From positions 1 through 64,000 of the forward strand of contig NZ_WHOA01000141.1 of the NCBI RefSeq assembly GCF_013141715.1: a stretch of DNA of 64,000 nt, given 5' to 3'. How positions within the stretch are numbered: position 1 is the stretch's first letter; each line of letters begins with the position of its first letter. The notes below the pieces were generated by a model. The model saw nothing but the letters and a program-made list of their open reading frames with translations. It did no database searches and was not told the DNA's origin. The translations under genes and the position numbers were made by a program. Shown in pieces: positions 8,339-17,026 of this stretch. Source of the stretch: Paenibacillus phytorum. Lineage in GTDB: Bacteria; Bacillota; Bacilli; Paenibacillales; NBRC-103111.

Positions 8339-9907
8339 TCAGACCTTAGGTCCAGCAGCGATGATACGTTCATCGACACCCGCGAATTTATTGAAGTTGT
8401 GGATAAAACGCTGCGCTAATTCCTTCGCCTTGACGTCATATTGACTTTGATCTTGCCAAGTGTTCCTTGGCAGCAAGAGTTCGCTCGGAACCCCTGGTAC
8501 CGAATCAGGACATAATAGACCGAAGAAGGGAGCTTCCGTGAACGTTGTCTTCTCCAAGCTGCCGTTTAAAGCAGCTGTAACCATCGCTCTTGTATACACT
8601 AAATTCATACGTTCACCTTCGCCGTAAGAACCGCCAACCCAACCTGTATTAATGAGGTACACGTTGGCCTTATGTTCTTCGATCTGACGCCCCAGCATCT
8701 GGGCATAAACGTTAGGACGAAGCGGCAGGAAAGGCGCCCCGAAACAAGTAGAGAATGTGGCTTCTGGTTCAGTAACTCCACGTTCTGTACCTGCAAGCTT
8801 GGACGTGTAGCCAGACAAGAAGTGGTACATCGCTTGTTCTTTCGTCAGCTTGGATATTGGAGGCAGAACTCCGGAGGCATCAGCCGTCAAGAACATGATG
8901 ACATCAGGGTGTCCAGCGGTTCCCGGAATCTTCACTCCAGGGATATATTCTAAAGGATAGGCTGCACGTGTATTCTCCGTAATCTGCGTATTGCCGTATT
9001 CGGCAACGCCACTCGTTGGATCAAGCACCACATTCTCCAAAACAGTGCCGAATCGGATTGCCTGCCAAATCTGCGGTTCCTTCTCCTCGGTAAGGCCAGC
9101 ACATTTAGCGTAGCAGCCTCCCTCGAAATTAAACACGCCCGTTTCCGACCAGCCGTGTTCATCATCGCCAATGAGACGGCGATTCGGATCAGCCGAAAGT
9201 GTCGTTTTCCCCGTGCCAGATAACCCGAAGAACAAAGCTACTTTTCCTTCTTCACTAACATTGGCCGAGCAATGCATGGGGAGAACATCTTGACCAGGCA
9301 AGATATAATTCATAACGCTGAAAATGGATTTCTTCATTTCACCCGCGTACTCCGTACCACCAATTAGTACGATCTTTTTCTCTAAAGAGAGGCAGATGAA
9401 AGTTTCTGACCTGGTACCGTCGACGAGTGGATCGGCTTTTAAGCCAGGTAACGCAATGACTGTGAACTCAGGCTTATGTGCCATCAGTTCAATCTCACTC
9501 GGACGAATAAACAGTTGTCGGGCGAACAAATTGTGCCAAGCATACTCATTGATAACTCGAATCGGCAGCCTGTACGCCAAATCTGCTCCTGCAAAGCCAT
9601 CAAAGATGAACAATTCTTTCGTCGCCATGTAGTCTTGCGCTTTTTGATATAGCCGCTCGAACTGTTGCTCCGACATCGGCTGATTCACAGCTCCCCAATC
9701 GATATGATCAGTTACTGAAGCTTCATTTACAATGTATTTGTCCTTGGGAGAACGCCCTGTATACTTACCAGTGTTTACTTGAAGCGCTCCGGAGGACGCG
9801 AAAGTTCCTTCTTTACGCTCGATGCTCATTTTCGTTAGTTCTGACACTGACAAATTGTAGTGGGTAGCACCTGCTCTTAGCTGTTCAACCTTTAGTTCTA
9901 TGCTCAT
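8339..9907 (-). CDS. pckA: Phosphoenolpyruvate carboxykinase (ATP)
   Basis: A 522-aa ATP-dependent PEPCK converting oxaloacetate and ATP to PEP, the entry step of gluconeogenesis. The kinase-1a P-loop reads GLSGTGKTTLS and the kinase-2 metal site IGDDEHGW. The substrate loop TGRSPKDKY near residue 50 is intact. Length and motifs match the family. It is the first gene of the probable pckA-ccpN-yqfL-glpX operon. The 220-bp AT-rich upstream region carries repeated motifs resembling CcpN operators. Confidence 0.97.
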   Translation of the reverse strand: MSIELKVEQLRAGATHYNLSVSELTKMSIERKEGTFASSGALQVNTGKYTGRSPKDKYIVNEASVTDHIDWGAVNQPMSEQQFERLYQKAQDYMATKELFIFDGFAGADLAYRLPIRVINEYAWHNLFARQLFIRPSEIELMAHKPEFTVIALPGLKADPLVDGTRSETFICLSLEKKIVLIGGTEYAGEMKKSIFSVMNYILPGQDVLPMHCSANVSEEGKVALFFGLSGTGKTTLSADPNRRLIGDDEHGWSETGVFNFEGGCYAKCAGLTEEKEPQIWQAIRFGTVLENVVLDPTSGVAEYGNTQITENTRAAYPLEYIPGVKIPGTAGHPDVIMFLTADASGVLPPISKLTKEQAMYHFLSGYTSKLAGTERGVTEPEATFSTCFGAPFLPLRPNVYAQMLGRQIEEHKANVYLINTGWVGGSYGEGERMNLVYTRAMVTAALNGSLEKTTFTEAPFFGLLCPDSVPGVPSELLLPRNTWQDQSQYDVKAKELAQRFIHNFNKFAGVDERIIAAGPKV

Positions 9908-9936
9908 TCTCCCATTCCTCTCATCCTTAAGGCTTT

Positions 9937-10013
9937 TTATATAGTGTGTTCTATTTATTATATAGTGTACATTATATAACGAAATAAGTGAATATAATAT
10001 TGTTTATAGCACA
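9937..10013 (-). promoter_or_regulatory. Putative CcpN operators upstream of pckA
   Basis: The 11-mer TTATATAGTGT occurs at 9937-9947 and again at 9958-9968, exactly 21 bp apart (two helical turns). A third site at 10003-10013 reads TGTGCTATAAA on the minus strand and matches the B. subtilis CcpN consensus TRTGHYATAYW at 10 of 11 positions; the copy at 9958 matches at about 9. The surrounding DNA is very AT-rich, so chance matches are possible. The neighbouring ccpN gene makes a real operator plausible. Confidence 0.5.
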
Positions 10014-10128
10014 TAAAATAATTTTTTATCACTATTCGACACAAATAATACACAATAATAGGAAAAACTCTCCATTCACTCCATCTAAAGGAATGAAAAG
10101 AGAGCCCCATAATAAGATACTTTATAAA

Positions 10129-10671
10129 TTACTGAAAAAAGACAATGCCCATAACACCCGCAAATACGATGACCATAAAAGGATGCAGCTTATATTTAAT
10201 AATGGCCAGAAAGGCACCTACCGCAATAAGTACCGTCGCAATTTGGTCCCAAGATATTTGGTACTTCACTGGACCTAACCCCGACCACCCAAAGTGTATC
10301 GCTGCAAAAATGATAAAGCCCGTTACGACCGGTTTCAAACCATAGAATGAAGATTTAAACCATTTATTCGCGTGCCATTTATACAAAAAAGCGGCTAGTA
10401 AGATGATAAGTATGAGTGAAGGTAACACCATTCCTAGTGTAGCTGCAATAGCACCAGGCACACCGGCTGTATGAAAACCGATTAAAGTGGCACTATTCGT
10501 TGCAATCGGTCCCGGTCCTGTACCTGCTAAGGATATAACGTTATTAAAATCATCTGAAGTGAGCCATTGATGCCTCTCGACCTCATGTTGAATAACAGGC
10601 ATCATGGCGTAACCGCCACCGAATGAGATCATGCCAATTTTAAAGAAAGTAATAAATAAACTTAATAGCAT
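10129..10671 (-). CDS. chrA: Chromate transporter subunit (short-chain CHR), second of pair
   Basis: A 180-aa mono-domain CHR-family membrane protein with about five to six hydrophobic segments. It has the family signature FGGGYAMMPVI near residue 18 and the GPGPIATNSATLIGF loop. Mono-domain CHR proteins work as heterodimers, which fits the second CHR gene 16 bp upstream. They are associated with chromate efflux, or sulfate-linked anion export, in Bacillus. The downstream 220 bp contain only the pckA upstream region. Confidence 0.9.
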   Translation of the reverse strand: MLLSLFITFFKIGMISFGGGYAMMPVIQHEVERHQWLTSDDFNNVISLAGTGPGPIATNSATLIGFHTAGVPGAIAATLGMVLPSLILIILLAAFLYKWHANKWFKSSFYGLKPVVTGFIIFAAIHFGWSGLGPVKYQISWDQIATVLIAVGAFLAIIKYKLHPFMVIVFAGVMGIVFFQ

Positions 10672-10687
10672 ATATCCACCTCATTCC

Positions 10688-11332
10688 TCAAATCCCGTCT
10701 GCAAAGTAATAGTCGGCAGCACGATTGCTTTTGTCCCCTGACATAGTGTCTTCTTGCTTCTTGATTGGACTCTTCATTCCCCAGTGTTGTTTCAAGAAAA
10801 CAACGACAATCCCTACCAATAGGCCGAAAATAATCATTATAATAGGTGATATCGGTATGAAAAGCAGCAGAAGAACGGTACTAACTGCGGCTATTAGCGT
10901 CATTTTATCTATAATAGAGGATTTCGCCATTTTGTAAGCAGCGGCAGCGATTAAACCTACGATAGCGGCATGGATACCTTCCATAATGGCTTGCATCTTG
11001 GGATAACTTTGAAGGAATGTGTAAATGATACTTAAAAGTATCACAATAAAAAATGTAGGAAGCGTAATACCGATGACGGCTGCTACTGCTCCTCTTATTC
11101 CTGCCAAATGATACCCTACTAAAGCTGATACATTAACGCCTACACCACCCGGAGCGGCTCCTGAAATGGCAAGCAGTTCCGACATCTCATCATCGGTCAT
11201 CCACTTGTTCGTAACGACAACTTCTCTTTGGATGGCAGGCAGCATGGCATAACCACCACCGAAAGTGAGTGGACTGATACGAAGAAACGTCCAAAAAATA
11301 CGTAGTAAATGACGAAAGTTATTCATCGGCAT
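10688..11332 (-). CDS. chrA: Chromate transporter subunit (short-chain CHR), first of pair
   Basis: A 214-aa mono-domain CHR protein, with FGGGYAMLPAIQRE near residue 21 and GAAPGGVGVNVSALVGY, followed by hydrophobic helices and a charged C-terminal tail absent from its partner. ATG at 11332 follows GGGGAGG at 9 bases, so the earlier in-frame start is rejected. It and the next gene form the usual two-subunit CHR transporter operon. Substrate assignment to chromate rests on the family only. Confidence 0.9.
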   Translation of the reverse strand: MPMNNFRHLLRIFWTFLRISPLTFGGGYAMLPAIQREVVVTNKWMTDDEMSELLAISGAAPGGVGVNVSALVGYHLAGIRGAVAAVIGITLPTFFIVILLSIIYTFLQSYPKMQAIMEGIHAAIVGLIAAAAYKMAKSSIIDKMTLIAAVSTVLLLLFIPISPIIMIIFGLLVGIVVVFLKQHWGMKSPIKKQEDTMSGDKSNRAADYYFADGI

Positions 11333-11579
11333 GTTGGTTGACCTCCCCTGCACTTAATTCTATTTTGAACTAAAGACAGTGAATTGTCCAATCAAAAGTT
11401 TTAATCTTTTCTGTAAATATCCCTTATAATGCAAGATTAACGTCTAATTCAATCCCGATCATCCCGATCATTAAGCTAAGTTTAATTTATTTTGGTTGAA
11501 AGGTAGGCATCTGTTGCTATCAGGGTAAGTTTTCAATAGGAACAACCTTACCATCACCTATTATAAGGAGTGAATATTC

Positions 11580-11945
11580 ATGAGCCGAATGATTCAAGCC
11601 TATTTTCACACTGAAAATCAAGCGGAAGATGCGAAGGTTCTACTGCTGAAGTATAGTCCGGAAATGCTCGAAGTTGGCAGATTACCAGATGGCTTCAATG
11701 GCACCGGACGTGTACTGCTGCCGTTCGTAGACGGAGTTGGAACCGGTGGAGAAACGAATCTGAATAATGGTGTCGGAATTGTTGGTGTGATGCCAACAGT
11801 CGAGACTCATTCTTCGGAAGCCTATTGGGATGAGGATGAAGATGCTCTTCATTATGTGCTTTCAGCCAAAGTCAGCGATGCCGATTATCCGGCAGTTGTT
11901 GATCTCCTTCGCCGCAATCATGCGCATATGGAGAAAATCGAATAA
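11580..11945 (+). CDS. Conserved hypothetical small protein
   Basis: A 121-aa soluble acidic protein starting at ATG behind AAGGAG at good spacing. It begins with an RMIQAYFHTENQAEDA strand-helix that looks like a small alpha/beta ferredoxin-like fold, followed by a Gly-rich middle and an acidic stretch (WDEDEDAL). The ending repeats the strand-helix pattern. It resembles small stress-type proteins in Bacillota, but I do not recognise a named family. It is divergent from the chromate transporter and has its own terminator. Confidence 0.75.
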   Translation: MSRMIQAYFHTENQAEDAKVLLLKYSPEMLEVGRLPDGFNGTGRVLLPFVDGVGTGGETNLNNGVGIVGVMPTVETHSSEAYWDEDEDALHYVLSAKVSDADYPAVVDLLRRNHAHMEKIE

Positions 11946-11948
11946 GAC

Positions 11949-11993
11949 AAAAAAAATGCGTTTTCTACAGTTGTAGGTAACGCATTTTTTTTG
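11949..11993. terminator. Bidirectional terminator between convergent genes
   Basis: The arms AAAAAATGCGTT and AACGCATTTTTT flank an inner CTACA/TGTAG pair, with T runs on both strands. It serves the small plus-strand gene and the minus-strand YitT gene. Confidence 0.9.
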
Positions 11994-12023
11994 TATATTC
12001 CACATAAATATTTCGGTAGTTTT

Positions 12024-12638
12024 TCATTTCATCGTACAAAGACTAGTCGCTATCCCGCCTGCTGTAATTGTAAGGATGGAGAGCAGGAAAGTTTCAGCCG
12101 AAAGCAGTAGTCCTCCAAGGCAGATAATCATACCATCGATTATAAAAATAATTATTCCCACATTAATAGGAACCCATTTCGAAAAATACTGAGCCAGCAA
12201 GTCCGTCCCTCCGGTACTGGTTTCATAACGCAACATGATTCCTATTCCTGTACCCACAATAAATCCACCGATCAAGGAACTGCTGAATGGTGTTAAATCC
12301 ACATAATATAAGAAAAGATTCCGGTATGGCCCTAAGAAATCGATAACGAATGAAGAAAAAAATAACCCATAAATACTGTTGTAAAACATATCACTGAAAT
12401 GAAACCACACCAATATAAAAATAGGAATGCTGCACAAAAACATAATAAGTCCCACTTTGAGTCCAAATAAATAATTGATAATAAGAGCAATTCCAATGAG
12501 CCCGCCATCTAGTATCTTAAAAGGCATCAGAAAAAAATTGATCCCCATTGAAATCAGTAAACTTCCCAAAATGATTGCTACATTTTTTTGTAACGAAGGC
12601 AAACAAACCAGCTCCTGTAAAAGGCTTGTCTGATTCAT
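12024..12638 (-). CDS. YitT-family membrane protein lacking the usual C-terminal domain
   Basis: A 204-aa integral membrane protein with five to six hydrophobic segments. The family motif GGLIGIALIINYLFG is near residue 45 and GTGIGIMLRYETSTGGTDLLAQ near residue 128. Full YitT proteins are about 280 aa with a C-terminal DUF2179 domain; here the protein ends right after the last helix, so it is the short form. The start is uncertain because ATG at 12638 has no good ribosome-binding site. Role unknown; the family is often linked to sporulation or stress. Confidence 0.85.
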   Translation of the reverse strand: MNQTSLLQELVCLPSLQKNVAIILGSLLISMGINFFLMPFKILDGGLIGIALIINYLFGLKVGLIMFLCSIPIFILVWFHFSDMFYNSIYGLFFSSFVIDFLGPYRNLFLYYVDLTPFSSSLIGGFIVGTGIGIMLRYETSTGGTDLLAQYFSKWVPINVGIIIFIIDGMIICLGGLLLSAETFLLSILTITAGGIATSLCTMK

Positions 12639-12693
12639 ATGCTGATAACTGAAATAAAAGAATCTATCTTTATACGTTCACTTCAATTGAACG

Positions 12694-12729
12694 CAAACAG
12701 GCAGCCGCTAAAAATGCCGGCTGCCTGCT
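12694..12729 (-). terminator. Terminator of the spore lipoprotein gene
   Basis: A 10-bp perfect stem CAGGCAGCCG / CGGCTGCCTG has a 10-base loop. The T run after it is short (TTTG), so strength is moderate. Confidence 0.65.
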
Positions 12730-12757
12730 CATAAATGATTTCCATCCTGATAAGAAA

Positions 12758-13252
12758 TTATTTGGCGCTCGGGAAAACTCTAGCTACGATCTCTTTAAAC
12801 TGTTCAACAAAACCGGCAACAGGTCTTCCTTGTTGGACATCAAGTACATACGTATTGAAGCGGTCCGCCAATTCTGGACTTGTTGAGACGTAAACATTCT
12901 GGATATTCGGATCCGTTGCTCTGACTTTATTGGCAATTTGGTCTTCTATATCACGTGTTAATTGTTGGTCGTTTTTTAGCAAAGCTGCAACATAGGCTTT
13001 TCTTTTGGTTACAAGCACATTTGCTTGTTTAACGCTGTCTAGCTCAGTAATTTTAGTTGCTGCTTCCTTCGCTATTTGGATGCGATTATCCTCATTACCT
13101 GGTTGTTGGACTTGTTGTTGGATTTGTTGCTGTTTAATTGGTGTATTTTGCTGGTTTTGGGTATTTGGTTTAGCTGTACAGCCTGACAGAAAAATGGACA
13201 TGGTCACAACAGTTAAAATCAGAACTTTGTGAGAACCTTTGGTTACAAACAT
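12758..13252 (-). CDS. YhcN/YlaJ-family sporulation lipoprotein
   Basis: A 164-aa lipoprotein. The signal peptide ends in the lipobox LSGC with the lipidated Cys at residue 25, followed by a Gln/Asn-rich linker. The core shows IQIAKEAATKITELDSVKQANVLVTKRKAYVAA and VRATDPNIQNVYVSTSPE, typical of YhcN/YlaJ proteins, which localise to the forespore or spore inner membrane. ATG at 13252 follows AAGGGG. It is monocistronic. A germination or outgrowth role is known for relatives; the specific role is inferred. Confidence 0.9.
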   Translation of the reverse strand: MFVTKGSHKVLILTVVTMSIFLSGCTAKPNTQNQQNTPIKQQQIQQQVQQPGNEDNRIQIAKEAATKITELDSVKQANVLVTKRKAYVAALLKNDQQLTRDIEDQIANKVRATDPNIQNVYVSTSPELADRFNTYVLDVQQGRPVAGFVEQFKEIVARVFPSAK

Positions 13253-13348
13253 CTTACACCCCTTATATGTTTATGTCTTGATGTTTAGTATGCTGTTCCA
13301 ATCAAATTTATATTCATTTCAATCATTTGGAGAAACTCGATTCAATGT

Positions 13349-13376
13349 AAAAAACCTAGCGGAAGCTCCGCTAGGT
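13349..13376 (-). terminator. Terminator overlapping the end of the EamA gene
   Basis: A 10-bp perfect stem ACCTAGCGGA / TCCGCTAGGT with a 3-base loop is followed by six T on the minus strand. Its 5' arm includes the last codons of the EamA gene. Confidence 0.9.
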
Positions 13377-14300
13377 CTTTGCTGTCTCTATTCTTGCAGC
13401 TTTCATTTGCTGCTTCTTAATTGCATAATTCGTGATATACACCCCAAGCACGATCCAAATAGCCCCTAAAAGATGATACATCCTTAACGCTTCCCCCGTA
13501 AAAGCAGTTGCAAAAATGGCACTGAACATCGGAATCAAATTTAGAAATCCCGCACAACGCTGAGGTCCAGCTAGCTCAATGGCACGATTCCAGCTCAAGA
13601 AAGCTACAATTGAAGCAAACAAACCAATATAAATAAGTCCTGTTACAAGAGGTGGACTCCAATCAACGTGTGGCGATTTCAGCGCCCATTCCACTGCCGA
13701 AAGCGGAAGCAGCAGCACCAAGGCCACAGTCATTTGAATCAGTAAAAAAGGACTGGATGGGAATCGTCCTGACATCTTTTTCATACCTACCGAATATAGA
13801 GCCCAACACAGAACGGCCACTAGCATGAACAAGTCGCCTTTATTAAAAGAAAGACTCAACAGCGCCGACACACTCCCTCGACTAATAATCCAGCTCACAC
13901 CAGCCATGGACACCAAAATTCCTGGTAAAGCCGACCACGCGAACCGCTCTTTCATAACTAACCAGGTTAAAAGCACAACCATGATGGGCGTGGCCGAATT
14001 CATTAACGAAGCATTAATCGAACCAGTATATTGGACAGCCACATAAGTTAAGGTATTGAATCCGGCAACACCGGTTGCGGACAGAAAAAGGATCATTTTC
14101 CAGCTGCGGAGAAATTCAGCTCTTAGCTGCCAGGCTAGCCTTCCGAAGAATGGAAGAAGACAAATAAAAGCAATACTCCAACGTAATGCAGCCAGCGTAA
14201 TCGGCGGAATGTGAAGGACAAGTGCCTTGCCAGCAACAAAATTGCCTCCCCATATACATGTGGCGAGAACTAGCAGAATGTAGGGGGAATGTTTGATCAT
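13371..14300 (-). CDS. EamA/DMT-family transporter
   Basis: A 309-aa drug/metabolite transporter with ten predicted hydrophobic segments arranged as two EamA repeats (about residues 7-140 and 155-295). The first repeat has the typical CIWGGNFVAGK opening and the second LCWALYSVGMKK. ATG at 14300 follows AAAAAGGAG. It is divergent from the germination operon. Relatives export amino acids or other metabolites; the substrate is not visible. Confidence 0.92.
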   Translation of the reverse strand: MIKHSPYILLVLATCIWGGNFVAGKALVLHIPPITLAALRWSIAFICLLPFFGRLAWQLRAEFLRSWKMILFLSATGVAGFNTLTYVAVQYTGSINASLMNSATPIMVVLLTWLVMKERFAWSALPGILVSMAGVSWIISRGSVSALLSLSFNKGDLFMLVAVLCWALYSVGMKKMSGRFPSSPFLLIQMTVALVLLLPLSAVEWALKSPHVDWSPPLVTGLIYIGLFASIVAFLSWNRAIELAGPQRCAGFLNLIPMFSAIFATAFTGEALRMYHLLGAIWIVLGVYITNYAIKKQQMKAARIETAKT

Positions 14301-14436
14301 ATCGATTCGTGCTCCTTTTTGAATAACTCGTGGATCATTTACTTATTCACATATTCATTCATCATGATAACATATGATTCAACCCACAAGGCGATGTATG
14401 TAAAATAAGACGCTTGTTTGGATCGTTCCATGAAGT

Positions 14437-14467
14437 CGAATAGCGAATTGGAAAAAGAAACATAATA
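14437..14467 (+). promoter_or_regulatory. Sigma-G-type promoter of the germination operon
   Basis: A -35 element GAATA (14438-14442) is followed by an 18-bp spacer and the -10 element CATAATA (14461-14467). This fits the B. subtilis sigma-G/sigma-F pattern of gnATR then CATnnTA. It lies about 55 bp upstream of the first ger start codon, and gerA operons are sigma-G controlled. Confidence 0.75.
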
Positions 14468-14522
14468 TAGGATGGAGATATTGGGCAATCCAGATTCACA
14501 GAGAGGTAGGAGATCGATAAGC

Positions 14523-15926
14523 ATGAACGGAGACTTGAAGAGTGAAAATAGTCTACTAGAGCAAACTTTGCAATTGCTCTACGATTGCTCAGATTTATCT
14601 CATCTGCATCTCCCGCTTCAGCAAATCGATATCATTTATTTCGGTCACCTTGTCAGTTCAGAGGCGTTAAGAAAAGATGCCTTAGAGCCCTTTAATAATA
14701 ACAATGCTGATATGGTCGCTATCCTGAGCCAATCTTCCTATATAACGAAGCTACAAGCAAGCGAACTTGTTACAGGCATTTTGGCTGGAAATATCGCTAT
14801 TTACTATAAAAATAGAGGTTACTTGCACGAAGCTTACGCGCCTGAATCTCGATCCATTCAAAATTCAGAGACAGAAGGCGTCATTAATGGTCCCATGGAC
14901 TCATTCACCGAGACGCTAAGTACGAATTTGTCTTTGATACGGAGGCGTATCAAGGACCCTGGTTTAAAAGCAATCACCTACACGATCGGTACAAGAACAG
15001 GAACGACGATGGTTCTCCTCTATTTAGAGGAACTTGCAGAACCAGCGCATGTGGAGCAGTTAAGTGAAATGATTGAAAACCTTGATATCCAAACAATCTA
15101 TGATACGAATACACTTGTGCAGCATTTAACACCCAACAAACTAGCGATTTTCCCTCAATTCCTAACAAGCGTTCGACCTGATCATATGGCAGACAAGCTG
15201 ACAAGCGGCAAAATAGTGGGGTTGCTTGACGGGAGTCCAGTCGCATTCAGCGCACCAACCACGTTTATTGAATTTTTCTCATCACCTGACGATTATTATC
15301 AGCCATGGGCTGTTGCTTCTGCGGTTCGCATTTTACGGTTCATTGCCTTATTCATCACACTTTGCTTCACTGCATTTTATGTATCTATAGTCACTTATCA
15401 TTATGAAATGATTCCACCATCTCTGCTGTTAAACTTAATGGAATCCCGTAATAAAGTGCCGTTCTCCCCTCTTATAGAGGCCATTGTTATGGAAATGACG
15501 ATTGAGCTGCTTCGCGAAGCAGGTGCGCGTTTACCTACCAAAATCGGTCAGACCATTGGTACCGTCGGCGGGATCGTCATCGGACAAGCGGCCGTTCAGG
15601 CTGGCATAACAAGCAATATCCTCATTATCTCGATAGCTATTTCGGCTATCGCTTCCTTCGTTATACCCAGCTATATCATGAGTTCTTCCATCCGCTTGCT
15701 CCGATTTGTGATCATTTTACTGGCCGGTCTCCTCGGAAATTTCGGCCTGGTTTTTGGACTCAGCTTGATTATGATTCAGCTTTCTGGGTTTAACATGTTC
15801 GGCATCTCTTATTTATACCCAATCGCACCGACGAAACCAAGTCGATGGTTAGAACTCATTTTCCGAGCACCCATTCAGATTTTGACCAAACTCAAAAAGC
15901 CTACCACTAATAATCCGAACGAATGA
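14523..15926 (+). CDS. Spore germination receptor A subunit (GerA/GerKA family)
   Basis: A 467-aa A subunit of a germinant receptor in the spore inner membrane. The N-terminal cytoplasmic domain (residues 1-240) is followed by the membrane domain with about five helices. The hallmark SLLLNLMESRNKVPFSPLIEA lies near residue 300 and GQTIGTVGGIVIGQAAVQAG near residue 355. ATG at 14523 follows a GGTAGGAG site; an in-frame upstream ATG at 14472 lacks one. It forms an operon with B and C subunits in the order A-B-C. The germinant cannot be predicted. Confidence 0.95.
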   Translation: MNGDLKSENSLLEQTLQLLYDCSDLSHLHLPLQQIDIIYFGHLVSSEALRKDALEPFNNNNADMVAILSQSSYITKLQASELVTGILAGNIAIYYKNRGYLHEAYAPESRSIQNSETEGVINGPMDSFTETLSTNLSLIRRRIKDPGLKAITYTIGTRTGTTMVLLYLEELAEPAHVEQLSEMIENLDIQTIYDTNTLVQHLTPNKLAIFPQFLTSVRPDHMADKLTSGKIVGLLDGSPVAFSAPTTFIEFFSSPDDYYQPWAVASAVRILRFIALFITLCFTAFYVSIVTYHYEMIPPSLLLNLMESRNKVPFSPLIEAIVMEMTIELLREAGARLPTKIGQTIGTVGGIVIGQAAVQAGITSNILIISIAISAIASFVIPSYIMSSSIRLLRFVIILLAGLLGNFGLVFGLSLIMIQLSGFNMFGISYLYPIAPTKPSRWLELIFRAPIQILTKLKKPTTNNPNE

Positions 15927-15937
15927 AGGAGACACTC

Positions 15938-17026
15938 ATGCGTGCTAAGCTTCCATTTTATCAGACGACCATTATGGCAAACTTCGCTCAAACCGGTGTC
16001 GTCATTATCAGCCTTCCTCGGCTATTATCTGAGAATATCGGTACAAATGGGTGGGCAGCCTTACTTATCTGTTCGTCCGTTGCCGCTTTCAATCTTCTGC
16101 TCATTTCATTCGTTTATCGATTAGGTAAAGGGAGATCTATTTTCGAAATTTCACAATCGGCTTTACCGAAATTCATGTTAGTTCCTTTTTTTGGGATTTT
16201 AACTGGATTATGGGCAATTCTAGGCAGCTTGGTTGGTAAAGAATATATATTAATTTTAAAATCGTTATCGTTCCCCTCGCTCCATCCCGCTTATTTGTAT
16301 ATTTTGTTTGAGGTTCTTGTTTTCTTGCTTTTAACTAAGGGTATTATGAGTATCTCTAGATTAGCAGTCCTTTCATTTTATATAATTATTTGGAATTTTT
16401 CACTTATGATTTATGCCTATGAAGATTTTGATTTATCACGAATGACTACCTTCTGGTTTAAGGATGCCACTCACTCCTTCAAAGGATGGCTTGACGTTTA
16501 CATATCCTTTCTGGGTTATGAACTTTGCCTTTTGATATTTCCATATACCAATGAAAAAACACATTTAATCCGTGCTTTTCAAATTGCAAATCTGATCACC
16601 ACATTTTCTTATACGTTAACTGCATTTGTTGCCTTTGGCTTTTTCAGCCTGCATCAACTTCAGCATATGAAGTTTCCAGTACTCAATTTGCTCTCGTATG
16701 TGGAACTCCCCTTTGTGAAACGAATCGATGATTTCGTGTTTAATATTACTTTGTTTCGAGTTCTCATGACGAGTGTCCTATACAGCTGGGCAGCTATTGA
16801 AACGATAAAATGGATCCTGCCAACTTCAAACAAGCAATGGATCCCCTATGTTATTTTAACGATTTTCCCATTAGCTTCCTTGATTATCATACCCTCAGCG
16901 CTTGAAAAGACCGAACATTGGCTAGGTCTTTTTGGATTTGCTGAAGTTGGGGTTGCTTTCTTACTGCCGATCTTCCTATTGGTAATCCTTTTAATTAACA
17001 AATATCGAGGGCGGAATTATGCGTAA
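15938..17026 (+). CDS. Spore germination receptor B subunit (GerB/GerKB family)
   Basis: A 362-aa ten-helix membrane protein of the APC-like GerB family, thought to hold the germinant-binding site. ATG at 15938 follows GAAGGAG; an in-frame ATG at 15923 overlaps the gerA stop but lacks a ribosome-binding site. Length and helix pattern fit the family. The next gene starts 8 bp before its stop, indicating translational coupling. Confidence 0.93.
   Translation: MRAKLPFYQTTIMANFAQTGVVIISLPRLLSENIGTNGWAALLICSSVAAFNLLLISFVYRLGKGRSIFEISQSALPKFMLVPFFGILTGLWAILGSLVGKEYILILKSLSFPSLHPAYLYILFEVLVFLLLTKGIMSISRLAVLSFYIIIWNFSLMIYAYEDFDLSRMTTFWFKDATHSFKGWLDVYISFLGYELCLLIFPYTNEKTHLIRAFQIANLITTFSYTLTAFVAFGFFSLHQLQHMKFPVLNLLSYVELPFVKRIDDFVFNITLFRVLMTSVLYSWAAIETIKWILPTSNKQWIPYVILTIFPLASLIIIPSALEKTEHWLGLFGFAEVGVAFLLPIFLLVILLINKYRGRNYA

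Noticed and set aside
9988..10278. 96-aa plus-strand reading frame upstream of pckA
   Set aside because: It lies across the pckA control region and the end of the chromate transporter gene. Its Asn/Lys/Ile-rich composition reflects AT-rich DNA.
11453..11471. Tandem ATCCCGATC repeat upstream of the gene at 11580
   Set aside because: Only two short units, no palindrome and no position relative to a promoter; likely chance.
13110..13160. Gln-rich repeat in the spore lipoprotein
   Set aside because: It is a low-complexity linker typical of lipoproteins after the lipobox, not a repeat element.
14339..14524. 61-aa minus-strand reading frame in the EamA-ger gap
   Set aside because: It lies over the sigma-G promoter and ger ribosome-binding site, with no gene-like features.
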